Shown: positions 1 to 12,658 of the stretch, one piece after another
How positions within the stretch are numbered: the stretch's first letter is position 1
How the letters are laid out: each line of letters begins with the position of its first letter
Assembly: GCF_032452875.1 (NCBI RefSeq)
Contig: NW_026893683.1
Span: 62,001-126,000 of the forward strand
Direction: 5' to 3'
Length of the DNA stretch: 64,000 nucleotides
Source: Bos javanicus
Taxonomy: Eukaryota > Chordata > Mammalia > Artiodactyla > Bovidae
Made by a program: the position numbers and the translations under genes
The notes under the pieces: generated by a model
What the model was told of the DNA's origin: nothing
Database searches by the model: none
What the model saw: only the letters and a program-made list of their open reading frames with translations

Positions 1-2554
1 GATCATGCACTGTTCACGTGACTGATCATGTACTGATCACGTGACTGATCATGCACTGATCACGTGGCTATCATGCACTGCTCACGTGGCTGATCATGCA
101 ACGATCACGTAGCAACCATGTACTGGTCACGTGACTGATCATGCACTGATCACGTAATTGATCCTGCACTGATCACGTGGCTGATCATGCACTGATCACG
201 TGACTGATCATGCACTATCACGTGGCTGATCATGCACTGATCACGTGACTGATCATGCACTGATCACGTGGATATCATGCACTGATCACGTGGCTGATCA
301 TGCACTGATCACGTGACTGATCATGCACTGATCACGTGGCTGATCATGCACTGATCACGTGACTGATCATGCACTGATCACGTGGCTATCATGCACTGAT
401 CACGTGACTGATCATGCACTGATCACGTGACTGATCATGCACTGATCACGTGGCTATCATGCACTGATCACGTGGCTGATCATGCAATGATCATGTAGCT
501 ATCATGTACCAGTCACGTGACTGATCATGCACTGATCACGTGACTGATCATGCACTGATCACGTGGCTATCATGCACTGATCACGTGGCTGATCATGCAC
601 TGATCACGTGACTGATCATGCACTGATCACGTGACTGATCATGCACTGATCACGTGGCTATCATGCACTGATCACGTGGCTGATCATGCACTGATCACGT
701 GGCTGATCATGCACTGATCACGTGGCTATCATGCACTGATCACGTGGCTGATCATGCACTGATCACGTGGCTATCATGCACTGATCACGTGACTGATCAT
801 GCACTGATCACGGACTGATCATGCACTGATCACGGGCTATCATGCACTGATCACATGACTGATCATGCACTGATCACGTGGCTGATCATGCACTGATCAC
901 GTGACTGATCATGCACTGATCACGTGGCTGATCATGCACTGATCACGTGACTGATCATGCACTGATCACGTGGCTGATCATGCACTGATCACGTGGCTGA
1001 TCATGCACTGATCACGTGACTGATCATGCACTGATCACGTGACTGATCATGCACTGATCAGTGGCTATCATGCACTGATCACGTGGCTGATCATGCACTG
1101 ATCACGTGACTGATCATGCACTGATCACTGGCTATCATGCACTGATCACGTGGCTATCATGCACTGATCACGTGGCTGATCATGCACTGATCACGTGACT
1201 GATCATGCACTGATCACGTCTATCATGCACTGATCACGTGGCTGATCATGCACTGATCACGTGGCTGATCATGCACTGATCATGTGACTGATCATGCACT
1301 GATCACGTGGCTATCATGCACTGATCACGTGGCTGATCATGCACTGATCACGTAGCTACCATGCACTGATCACGTGACTGATCATGCACTGATCACGTAA
1401 TTGATCATGCACTGATCACGTGACTGATCATGCACTGATCACGTGACTGATCATGCACTGATCACGTGACTGATCATGCACTGATCACGTGGCTATCATG
1501 CACTGATCACGTGGCTGATCATGCACTGATCACGTAGCTACCATGCACTGGTCACGTGACTGATCATGCACTGATCACGTGCTGATCATGCACTGATCAC
1601 GTGACTGATCATGCACTGATCACGTGACTGATCATGCACTGATCACGTGACTGATCATGCACTGATCACGTGGCTGATCATGCACTGATCACGTGGCTAT
1701 CATGCACTGATCACGTGGCTATCATGCACTGATCACGTGGCTGATCATGCAATGATCACGTAGCTACCATGCACTGGTCACGTGACTGATCATGCACTGA
1801 TCACGTAATTGATCATGCACTGATCACGTGGCTGATCATGCACTGATCACGTGGCTGATCATGCACTGATCACGTGACTGATCATGCACTGATCACGTGA
1901 CTGATCATGCACTGATCACGTGGCTATCATGCACTGATCACGTGGCTGATCATACACTGATCACGTGGCTGATCATGCACTGATCACGTGGCTGATCATG
2001 CACTGATCACGTGACTGATCATGCACTGATCACGTGTCTGATCATGCACTGATCACGTGGCTATCATGCACTGCTCACGTGGCTGATCATGCATGATCAC
2101 GCAGCTACCATGTACTGGTCACATGACTGATCATGCACTGATCACGTGACTGATCATGCACTGATCACGTGGCTATCATGCACTACTCACGTGGCTGATC
2201 ATGCAATGATCATGTAGCTACCATGTACAGGTCACGTGAATGATCATACACCCATCAGGTGACTGATCATGCACTGATCACGTGGCTATCATGCACTGAT
2301 CATGACTGATCATGCACTGATCACGTCTATATCATGCACTGATCACATGACTGCCCATGCACTGATCACGTGGATGATCATACACTAATCATGTGACAGA
2401 TCATGCACTGATCACGTGGCTGATCATGCACTGATACCGTGACTGAGCATGGACTGATCACATGACTATCATGTAGTGATCACGTGACTTAATGGCGCTG
2501 ATCATGTGACTGATCATGCGCTGATCATGTTTGCTATCATACACTGATCATGTG
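1..2554. repeat. 23-bp satellite block, left end
   Basis: A cassette-free run of about 110 units that enters the window mid-array. Runs of GACTG and GGCTG units alternate with 22-bp GGCTATC units. The variant CGTAGCTACC recurs about every 180-230 bp (for example 1351, 1533, 1759). The first ~130 bp match positions from 13,105 and from 25,293, including the rare AACGATCACGTAGCAACC variant. From about 2,430 the units change to the special flank that precedes cassettes: GATACCGTGACTGAGCATGG, CTTAATGGCGCTGATC, then GCTATCATACAC. Confidence 0.95.
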
Positions 2555-2793
2555 CCTCTGGAGGCAATAAACAAAGAGCTGAGTAGGCACGAATCAAAAG
2601 TCAGCAGGCAATAATCATGGAACTCAGCTGTGAGGAATCATGCTGCTCAGCTGGCAATAATCAAGCAGCTGAGCAGGCAGGAATTACGCAGCACAGCTGG
2701 CAATTGTCAAGCAGATGACAGGCAGGAATCGTGCAGCTCAGCTGGCAATTGTCAAGCAGATGAGCAGACAGTAATCACGCAGCTCAGCAGGCC
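2555..2793 (+). repeat. Cassette 1, five 46-bp units, class B
   Basis: Starts abruptly at CCTCTGGAGG after GATCATGTG and ends at CAGCAGGCC before CTGATCACGTG. It contains five tandem 45-46-bp units, each starting GGCAAT. Class B lacks one base in the first unit (ATCAAAAGTC instead of ATCAAACAGTC), giving 239 bp. Confidence 0.95.
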
Positions 2794-4350
2794 CTGATCA
2801 CGTGACTGAGCATGCACTGTTCACGTGGCTGATCATACACTGATCACGTGACTGATCATGCACTGATCACGTGACTGATCATGCACTGATCACGTGACTG
2901 ATCATGCACTGATCACGTGGCTATCATGCACTGATCACGTGGCTGATCATGCACTGATCACGTAGCTATCATGCACTGATCACGTGACTGATCATGCACT
3001 GATCACGTGGCTGATCATGCACTGATCACGTGGCTGATCATGCACTGATCACGTGGCTGATCACACACTGATCACGTGACTGATCATGCACTGATCACGT
3101 GACTATCATGCACTGATCACGTGGCTATCATGCACTGATCACGTGGCTATCATGCACTGATCACGTGGCTCTCATGCACTGATATCATGCACTGATCACG
3201 TGGCTGATCATGCACTGATCACGTGACTGATCATGCACTGATCACGTGGCTATCATGCACTGATCACGTGGCTCTCATGCACTGATATCATGCACTGATC
3301 ACGTGGCTGATCACACAGGATCACGTGACTGATCATGCACTGATCACGTGGCTATCATGCACTGATCACGTGGCTCTCATGCACTGATATCATGCACTGA
3401 TCACGTGGCTGATCACACACGATCACGTGACTGATCATGCACTGATCACGTGGCTATCATGCACTGATCACGTGGCTCTCATGCACTGATATCATGCACT
3501 GATCACGTGGCTGATCACACACGATCACGTGACTGATCATGCACTGATCACGTGGCTGATCATGCACTGATCACGTGACTGATCATGCACTGATCACGTG
3601 ACTGATCATGCACTGATCACGTGGCTATCATGCACTGATCACGTGGCTGATCATGCACTGATCACGTGACTGATCATGCACTGATCACGTGACTGATCAT
3701 GCACTGATCACGTGGCTGATCATGCACTGATCACGTGGCTATCATGCACTGATCACGTGACTGATCATGCACTGATCACGTAATGATCATGCACTGATCA
3801 CGTGGCTGATCATGCACTGATCACGTGGCTGATCATGCACTGATCACGTGACTGATCATGCACTGATCACGTGACTGATCATGCACTGATCACGTGGCTA
3901 TCATGCACTGATCACGTGGCTGATCATGCACTGATCACGTGCCTGATCATGCACTGATCACATGACTGATCATGCACTGATCACGTGACTGATCATGCAC
4001 TGATCACGTGGCTATCATGCACTACTCACGTGGCTGATCATGCAATGATCATGTAGCTACCATGTACTGGTCACGTGACTGATCATACACCCATCAGGTG
4101 ACTGATCATGCACTGATCACGTGCCTGATCATGCACTGATCACGTGACTGATCATGCACTGATCACATGGCTATCATGAACTGATCACGTGGCTGATCAT
4201 GCACTGATCACGTGGCTGATCATGCACTGATACCGTGACTGAGCATGGACTGATCACATGACTATCATGTAGTGATCACGTGACTTAATGGCGCTGATCA
4301 TGTGACTGATCATGCGCTGATCATGTTTGCTATCATACACTGATCATGTG

Positions 4351-4545
4351 CCTCTGGAGGCAATAAACAAAGAGCTGAGTAGGCACGAATCAAACAGTCA
4401 GCAGGCAATAATCATGGAACTCAGCTGTGAGGAATCATGCTGCTCAGCTGGCAATAATCAAGCAGCTGAGCAGGCAGGAATTACGCAGCACAGCTGGCAA
4501 TTGTCAAGCAGATGAGCAGACAGTAATCACGCAGCTCAGCAGGCC
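4351..4545 (+). repeat. Cassette 2, class A, one 46-bp unit lost
   Basis: Class A (ATCAAACAGTC kept) but only 195 bp. The third unit joins directly to GAGCAGACAGTAATC of the last unit, so one 45-bp unit is missing. This is the expected product of unequal exchange or slippage between the very similar third and fourth units. Both flanks are standard. Confidence 0.95.
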
Positions 4546-5733
4546 CTGATCACGTGACTGAGCATGCACTGTTCACGTGGCTGATCATACACTGATCACG
4601 TGATGATCATGCACTGATCACTTGGATATCATGCACTGATCACGTGGCTGATCATACACTGTTCACGTGTCTGACCATGCACTGATCACGTGGCTGATCA
4701 TACACTGCTCACGTAACTGATCATGCACTGATCACGTGGCTATCATGCACTGATCACGTGGCTGAACATGCACTGTTCACGTGGCTGATCACACACCTGT
4801 CACGTGACATATCATGCACTGATCACGTGGCACTCATGCACTGATCACGTGGCTGATCATACTCTGCTCACGTAACTGATCATGCACACATCACGTGGCT
4901 ATCATGCACTGCTCACGTGGCTGTCATGGAATGATCACGTAGCTACCATATACTGGTCACGTGACTGATCATGCACTGATCACGTAAATGATCATGCACT
5001 GATCACGTGACTGATCATGCACTGATCACGTGACTGATCATGCACTGATCACGTGGCTATCATGCACTGCTCACGTGGCTGATCATGCAATGATCACGTA
5101 GCAACCATGTACTGGTCACGTGACTGATCATGCACTGATCACGTAATTGATCATGCACTGATCACGTGGCTGATCACACATGATCACGTGACTGATCATG
5201 CACTGATCACGTGGCTGATCATGCACTGATCACGTGGCTATCATGCACTGATCACGTGGCTGATCATGCACTGATCACGTGGCTATCATGCACTGATCAC
5301 GTGACTGATCATGCACTGATCACGTGACTGATCATGCACTGATCACGTGGCTGATCATGCACTGATCACGTGGCTGATCACACACGATCACATGACTGAT
5401 CATGCACTGATCACGTGACTGATCATGCACTGATCACGTGGCTATCATGCACTGATCACGTGGCTATCATGCACTGATCACGTGGCTGATCACACACGAT
5501 CACGTGACTGATCATGCACTGATCACGTGGCTATCATGCACTGATCACGTGGCTATCATGCACTGATCACGTGGCTGATCATGCACTGATCACGCAGCTA
5601 CCATGTACTGGTCACATGACTGATCATGCACTGATCACATGATTGATCATGCACTGATCACGTGGCTTATCATGCACTGATCATGTGACTGATCATGTGC
5701 TGATCATGTTTGGTGTCATACACTGATCATGTG

Positions 5734-5969
5734 CCTCTGGAGGCAATGAACAAAGAGCTGAGTAGGCAGGAATCAGTCAGCAGGCAATAATCATGGAACT
5801 CAGCTCTGAGAAATCATGCTGCTCAGCTGGCAATAATCAAGCAGATGAGCAGGCAGGAATTATGCAGCACAGCTGGCAATTGTCAAGCAGATGACAGGCA
5901 GGAATCGTGCAGCTCAGCTGGCAATTGTCAAGCAGATGAGCAGACAGTAATCACGCAGCTCAGCAGGCC
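5734..5969 (+). repeat. Cassette 3, class C (236 bp)
   Basis: Class C reads GCAATGAAC at the start and ATCAGTCAGC in the first unit, four bases shorter than class A. It also has CTCTGAGAAATC in the second unit. It is preceded by the class C flank GTGGCTTATC ... GTTTGGTGTCATACAC rather than the ATGGCG flank. Confidence 0.95.
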
Positions 5970-7113
5970 CTGATCACGTGACTGAGCATGCACTGTTCAC
6001 GTGGCTGATCACACACTGATCACGTGACTGATCATGCACTGATCACGTGACTGATCATGCACTGATCACGTGGCTATCATGCACTGATCACGTGGCTGAT
6101 CATACACTGATCACGGGACTGATCATGCACTGATCACGGGCTATCATGCACTGACACATGACTGACATGCACTGATCACGTGGCTGATCATGCACTGATC
6201 ACGTGACTGATCATGCACTGATCACGTGACTGATCATGCACTGATCACGTGGCTGATCATGCACTGATCACGTGGCTATCATGCACTGATCACGTGGCTG
6301 ATCATGCAATGATCACGTAGCTACCATGTACTGATCACGTGACTGATCATGCACTGATCACGTAATTGATCATGCACTGATCACGTGGCTGATCATGCAC
6401 TGATCACGTGGCTGATCATGCACTGATCACGTGACTGATCATGCACTGATCACGTGACTGATCATGCACTGATCACGTGGCTATCATGCACTGATCACGT
6501 GGCTGATCATGCACTGATCACGTGCCTGATCATGCACTGATCACGTGGCTGATCATGCACTGATCACGTGACTGATCATGCACTGATCACGTGACTGATC
6601 ATGCACTGATCACGTGGCTATCATGCACTGCTCACGTGGCTGATCATGCATGATCACGCAGCTACCATGTACTGGTCACATGACTGATCATGCACTGATC
6701 ACGTGACTGATCATGCACTGATCACGTGGCTATCATGCACTACTCACGTGGCTGATCATGCAATGATCATGTAGCTACCATGTACAGGTCACGTGAATGA
6801 TCATACACCCATCAGGTGACTGATCATGCACTGATCACGTGGCTATCATGCACTGATCACGAGACTGATCATGCACTGATCACGTCTATATCATGCACTG
6901 ATCACATGACTGCCCATGCACTGATCACGTGGATGATCATACACTAATCATGTGACAGATCATGCACTGATCACGTGGCTGATCATGCACTGATACCGTG
7001 ACTGAGCATGGACTGATCACATGACTATCATGTAGTGATCACGTGACTTAATGGCGCTGATCATGTGACTGATCATGCGCTGATCATGTTTGCTATCATA
7101 CACTGATCATGTG

Positions 7114-7353
7114 CCTCTGGAGGCAATAAACAAAGAGCTGAGTAGGCACGAATCAAACAGTCAGCAGGCAATAATCATGGAACTCAGCTGTGAGGAATCA
7201 TGCTGCTCAGCTGGCAATAATCAAGCAGCTGAGCAGGCAGGAATTACGCAGCACAGCTGGCAATTGTCAAGCAGATGACAGGCAGGAATCGTGCAGCTCA
7301 GCTGGCAATTGTCAAGCAGATGAGCAGACAGTAATCACGCAGCTCAGCAGGCC
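7114..7353 (+). repeat. Cassette 4, class A (240 bp), reference copy
   Basis: Full-length copy. After CCTCTGGA come five units of 45, 46, 46, 45 and 46 bp, each starting GGCAA, then GGCC. The 14-bp inverted repeat TGCCTCTGGAGGCA at 7,112-7,125 spans the left junction. An open frame of 62 codons at 7,090-7,278 starts at TTG inside the satellite flank and is not considered a gene. Confidence 0.96.
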
Positions 7354-8001
7354 CTGATCACGTGACTGAGCATGCACTGTTCACGTGGCTGATCATACAC
7401 TGATCACGTGATTGATCATGCACTGATCACTTGGATATCATGCACTGATCACGTGGCTGATCATACACTGTTCACGTGTCTGACCATGCACTGATCACGT
7501 GGCTGATCATACACTGCTCACGTAACTGATCATGCACTGATCACGTGGCTATCATGCACTGATCACGTGGCTGATCATGCACTGATCACGTGGCTATCAT
7601 GCACTGATCACGTGACTGATCATGCACTGATCACGTGGCTATCATGCACTGATCACGTGGCTGATCATGCAATGATCACGTAGCTATCATGCACTGATCA
7701 CGTGACTGATCATGCACTGATCACGTGACTGATCATGCACTGATCACGTGACTGATCATGCACTGATCACGTGACTGATCATGCACTGATCACGTGACTG
7801 ATCATGCACTGATCACGTGGCTATCATGCACTGATCACGTGGCTGATCATGCAATGATCACGCAGCTACCATGTACTGGTCACGTGACTGATCATGCACT
7901 GATCACGTAATTGATCATGCACTGATCACGTGGCTTATCATGCACTGATCATGTGACTGATCATGTGCTGATCATGTTTGGTGTCACACACTGATCATGT
8001 G

Positions 8002-8237
8002 CCTCTGGAGGCAATGAACATAGAGCTGAGTAGGCAGGAATCAGTCAGCAGGCTATAATCATGGAACTCAGCTCTGAGAAATCATGCTGCTCAGCTGGCA
8101 ATAATCAAGTAGATGAGCAGGCAGGAATTATGCAGCACAGGTGGCAATTGTCAAGCAGATGACAGGCAGGAATCGTGCAGCTCAGCTGGCAATTGTCAAG
8201 CAGATGAGCAGACAGTAATCACGCAGCTCAGCAGGCC
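8002..8237 (+). repeat. Cassette 5, class C, CATAGAGC subtype
   Basis: Class C with GAACATAGAGC, GCTATAATC, AAGTAGATGAGC and CACAGGTGG. These same variants together mark cassettes 15 and 26, so the three are closer to each other than to other copies. Confidence 0.95.
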
Positions 8238-9338
8238 CTGATCACGTGACTGAGCATGCACTGTTCACGTGGCTGATCACACACTGATCACGTGACTGAT
8301 CATGCACTGATCACGTGACTGATCATGCACTGATCACGTGGCTATCATGCACTGATCACGTGGCTGATCATGCACTGATCACGGGACTGATCATGCACTG
8401 ATCACGGGCTGATCATGCACTGACACATGACTGATCATGCACTGATCACGTGGCTGATCATGCACTGATCACGTGACTGATCATGCACTGATCACGTGAC
8501 TGATCATGCACTGATCACGTGGCTATCATGCACTGATCACGTGGCTGATCATGCAATGATCACGTAGCTACCATGTACTGGTCACGTGACTGATCATGCA
8601 CTGATCACGTAATTGATCATGCACTGATCACGTGGCTGATCATGCACTGATCACGTGGCTGATCATGCACTGATCACGTGACTGATCATGCACTGATCAC
8701 GTGACTGATCATGCACTGATCACGTGGCTGATCATGCACTGATCACGTGACTGATCATGCACTGATCACGTGGCTGATCATGCACTGATCACGTGACTGA
8801 TCATGCACTGATCACGTGACTGATCATGCACTGATCACGTGGCTATCATGCACTGATCACGTGGCTGATCATGCATGATCACGCAGCTACCATGTACTGG
8901 TCACATGACTGATCATGCACTGATCACGTGACTGATCATGCACTGATCACGTGGCTATCATGCACTACTCACGTGGCTGATCATGCAATGATCATGTAGC
9001 TACCATGTACAGGTCACGTGAATGATCATACACCCATCAGGTGACTGATCATGCACTGATCACGTGGCTATCATGCACTGATCACGTGACTGATCATGCA
9101 CTGATCACGTCTATATCATGCACTGATCACATGACTGCCCATGCACTGATCACGTGGATGATCATACACTAATCATGTGACAGATCATGCACTGATCACG
9201 TGGCTGATCATGCACTGATACCGTGACTGAGCATGGACTGATCACATGACTATCATGTAGTGATCACGTGACTTAATGGCGCTGATCATGTGACTGATCA
9301 TGCGCTGATCATGTTTGCTATCATACACTGATCATGTG

Positions 9339-9577
9339 CCTCTGGAGGCAATAAACAAAGAGCTGAGTAGGCACGAATCAAAAGTCAGCAGGCAATAATC
9401 ATGGAACTCAGCTGTGAGGAATCATGCTGCTCAGCTGGCAATAATCAAGCAGCTGAGCAGGCAGGAATTACGCAGCACAGCTGGCAATTGTCAAGCAGAT
9501 GACAGGCAGGAATCGTGCAGCTCAGCTGGCAATTGTCAAGCAGATGAGCAGACAGTAATCACGCAGCTCAGCAGGCC
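9339..9577 (+). repeat. Cassette 6, class B (239 bp)
   Basis: ATCAAAAGTC in the first unit, otherwise like cassette 1. The downstream landmark CACCTGTCACGTGAC lies about 249 bp after its end, the same distance as after cassettes 2, 8, 9, 16, 17 and 33. Confidence 0.95.
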
Positions 9578-12419
9578 CTGATCACGTGACTGAGCATGCA
9601 CTGTTCACGTGGCTGATCATACACTGATCACGTGATTGATCATGCACTGATCACTTGGATATCATGCACTGATCACGTGGCTGATCATACACTGTTCACG
9701 TGTCTGACCATGCACTGATCACGTGGCTGATCATACACTGCTCACGTAACTGATCATGCACTGATCACGTGGCTATCATGCACTGATCACGTGGCTGAAC
9801 ATGCACTGTTCACGTGGCTGATCACACACCTGTCACGTGACATATCATGCACTGATCACGTGGCTATCATGCACTGATCACGTGGCTGATCATGCACTGA
9901 TCACGTGGCTGATCACACACGATCACGTGACTGATCATGCACTGATCACGTGGCTATCATGCACTGATCACGTGGCTGATCATGCACTGATCACGTGAAT
10001 GATCATGCACTGATCACGTGACTGATCATGCACTGATCACGTGACTGATCATGCACTGATCACGTGGCTATCATGCACTGATCACGTGGCTGATCATGCA
10101 CTGATCACGTGGCTGATCATGCACTGATCACGTGGCTGATCATGCACTGATCACGTGACTGATCATGCACTGATCACGTGACTGATCATGCACTGATCAC
10201 GTGGCTATCATGCACTGATCACGTGGCTGATCATGCACTGATCACGTGACTGATCATGCACTGATCACGTGGCTATCATGCACTGATCACGTGGCTATCA
10301 TGCACTGATCACGTGGCTGATCATGCACTGATCACGTGACTGATCATGCACTGATCACGTCTATATCATGCACTGATCACGTGACTGATCATGCACTGAT
10401 CACGTGGATGATCATGCACTGATCACGTGACTGATCATGCACTGATCACGTGGCTATCATGCACTGATCACGTGGCTGATCATGCACTGATCACGTAGCT
10501 ATCATGCACTGATCACGTGACTGATCATGCACTGATCACGTAACTGATCATGCACTGATCACGTGACTGATCATGCACTGATCACGTGACTGATCATGCA
10601 CTGATCACGTGACTGATCATGCACTGATCACGTGGCTATCATGCACTGATCACGTGGCTGATCATGCACTGATCACGTAGCTACCATGCACTGATCACGT
10701 GACTGATCATGCACTGATCACGTGGCTGATCATGCACTGATCACGTGGCTGATCATGCACTGATCACGTGACTGATCATGCACTGATCACGTGACTGATC
10801 ATGCACTGATCACGTGGCTATCATGCACTGATCACGTGGCTGATCACACACTGATCACGTGACTGATCATGCACTGATCACGTGGCTATCATGCACTGAT
10901 CACGTGGCTGATCATGCACTGATCACGTGGCTGATCATGCACTGATCACGTAGCTATCATGCACTGATCACGTGACTGATCATGCACTGATCACGTGGCT
11001 GATCATGCACTGATCACGTGACTGATCATGCACTGATCACGTGGCTGATCATGCACTGATCACGCAGCTACCATGCACTGATCACATGACTGATCATGCA
11101 CTGATCACGTAATTGATCATGCACTGATCACGTGGCTTATCATGCACTGATCATGTGACTGATCATTGCTGATCATGTTTCTGTCATACACTGATCATGT
11201 GCCTCTGGAGGCAATGAACAAAGAGCTGAGTAGGCAGGAATCAGTAGGCAATAATCATGGAACTCAGCTCTGAGAAATCATGCTGCTCAGCTGGCAATAA
11301 TCAAGCAGATGAGCAGGCAGGAATTATGCAGCACAGGTGGCAATTGTCAAGCAGATGACAGGCAGGAATCGTGCAGCTCAGCTGGCAATTGTCAAGCAGA
11401 TGAGCAGACAGTAATCACGCAGCTCAGCAGGCCCTGATCACGTGACTGAGCATGCACTGTTCACGTGGCTGATCACACACTGATCACGTGACTGATCATG
11501 CACTGATCACGTGGCTATCATGCACTGATCACGTGACTGATCATGCACTGATCACGTAATTGTCATGCACTGATCACGTGGCTATCATGCACTGATCACG
11601 TGGCTGATCATGCACTGATCACGTGACTGATCATGCACTGATCACGTGGCTGATCATGCACTGATCACGTGGCTATCATGCACTGATCACGTGGCTGATC
11701 ATGCACTGATCACGTAGCTATCATGCACTGATCACGTGACTGATCATGCACTGATCACGTAACTGATCATGCACTGATCACGTGGCTGATCATGCACTGA
11801 TCACGTGGCTGATCATGCACTGATCACGTGACTGATCATGCACTGATCACGTGGCTGATCATGCACTGATCACGTGACTGATCATGCACTGATCACGTGA
11901 CTGATCATGCACTGATCACGTGGCTATCATGCACTGCTCACGTGGCTGATCATGCATGATCACGCAGCTACCATGTACTGGTCACATGACTGATCATGCA
12001 CTGATCACGTGACTGATCATGCACTGATCACGTGGCTATCATGCACTACTCACGTGGCTGATCATGCAATGATCATGTAGCTACCATGTACAGGTCACGT
12101 GAATGATCATACACCCATCAGGTGACTGATCATGCACTGATCACGTGGCTATCATGCACTGATCACGAGACTGATCATGCACTGATCACGTCTATATCAT
12201 GCACTGATCACATGACTGCCCATGCACTGATCACGTGGATGATCATACACTAATCATGTGACAGATCATGCACTGATCACGTGGCTGATCATGCACTGAT
12301 ACCGTGACTGAGCATGGACTGATCACATGACTATCATGTAGTGATCACGTGACTTAATGGCGCTGATCATGTGACTGATCATGCGCTGATCATGTTTGCT
12401 ATCATACACTGATCATGTG
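9578..12419. repeat. 23-bp satellite block with cassette 7
   Basis: From about 9,840 to 11,170 the units are among the most uniform in the window, nearly all consensus GACTG, GGCTG and GGCTATC types. This suggests recent homogenisation. The remainder (11,434-12,419) regains the older variants GCAGCTACC, CATGTACAGGTC and CACCCATCAGG that lead up to a class B cassette. Confidence 0.93.
11202..11433 (+). repeat. Cassette 7, class C' (232 bp)
   Basis: Like class C but the first unit is four bases shorter again: AATCAGTAGGCAATAATC replaces the form with CAGTCAGCAGG. Cassettes 10 and 13 share this deletion. Confidence 0.95.
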
Positions 12420-12658
12420 CCTCTGGAGGCAATAAACAAAGAGCTGAGTAGGCACGAATCAAAAGTCAGCAGGCAATAATCATGGAACTCAGCTGTGAGG
12501 AATCATGCTGCTCAGCTGGCAATAATCAAGCAGCTGAGCAGGCAGGAATTACGCAGCACAGCTGGCAATTGTCAAGCAGATGACAGGCAGGAATCGTGCA
12601 GCTCAGCTGGCAATTGTCAAGCAGATGAGCAGACAGTAATCACGCAGCTCAGCAGGCC
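12420..12658 (+). repeat. Cassette 8, class B (239 bp)
   Basis: ATCAAAAGTC variant with standard flanks. The following 2.1 kb up to cassette 9 is a near copy of the interval after cassette 16, sharing rare variants such as CGTCATGGAATG (about 13,035 and 25,223) and GATCCTGCAC. Confidence 0.95.

Larger units (their letters stand above)
2794..9338. repeat. 23-bp satellite block with cassettes 2-5
   Basis: Array between cassettes 1 and 6. At 3,170-3,540 a local unit with GGCTCTCATGCACTGATATC and GATCACACAC recurs about every 115 bp in four slightly different copies, a short higher-order run. The stretches at 4,546-5,170 and 7,354-7,560 carry the standard downstream flank of class A and B cassettes (CTGAGCATGCACTGTTCACG, then CACTTGGATATC, then GTGTCTGACC). 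No gene, RNA gene or interspersed element is visible between the cassettes. Confidence 0.93.

Noticed and set aside
1..2554. Plasmid-type iterons or a replication origin (22-23-bp direct repeats)
   Set aside because: The unit length is suggestive, but thousands of copies over 63 kb with an LTR and no replication gene do not fit a bacterial origin.
7090..7278. Open reading frame of 62 codons repeated in 13 cassettes (for example 4,327; 7,090; 14,742; 54,413; 61,283)
   Set aside because: It starts at TTG in the satellite flank, not ATG, and is the same in each copy only because the cassettes are the same. The one-base and four-base deletions of classes B and C destroy it without any sign of constraint. 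There are no known domains and no promoter or splice context.
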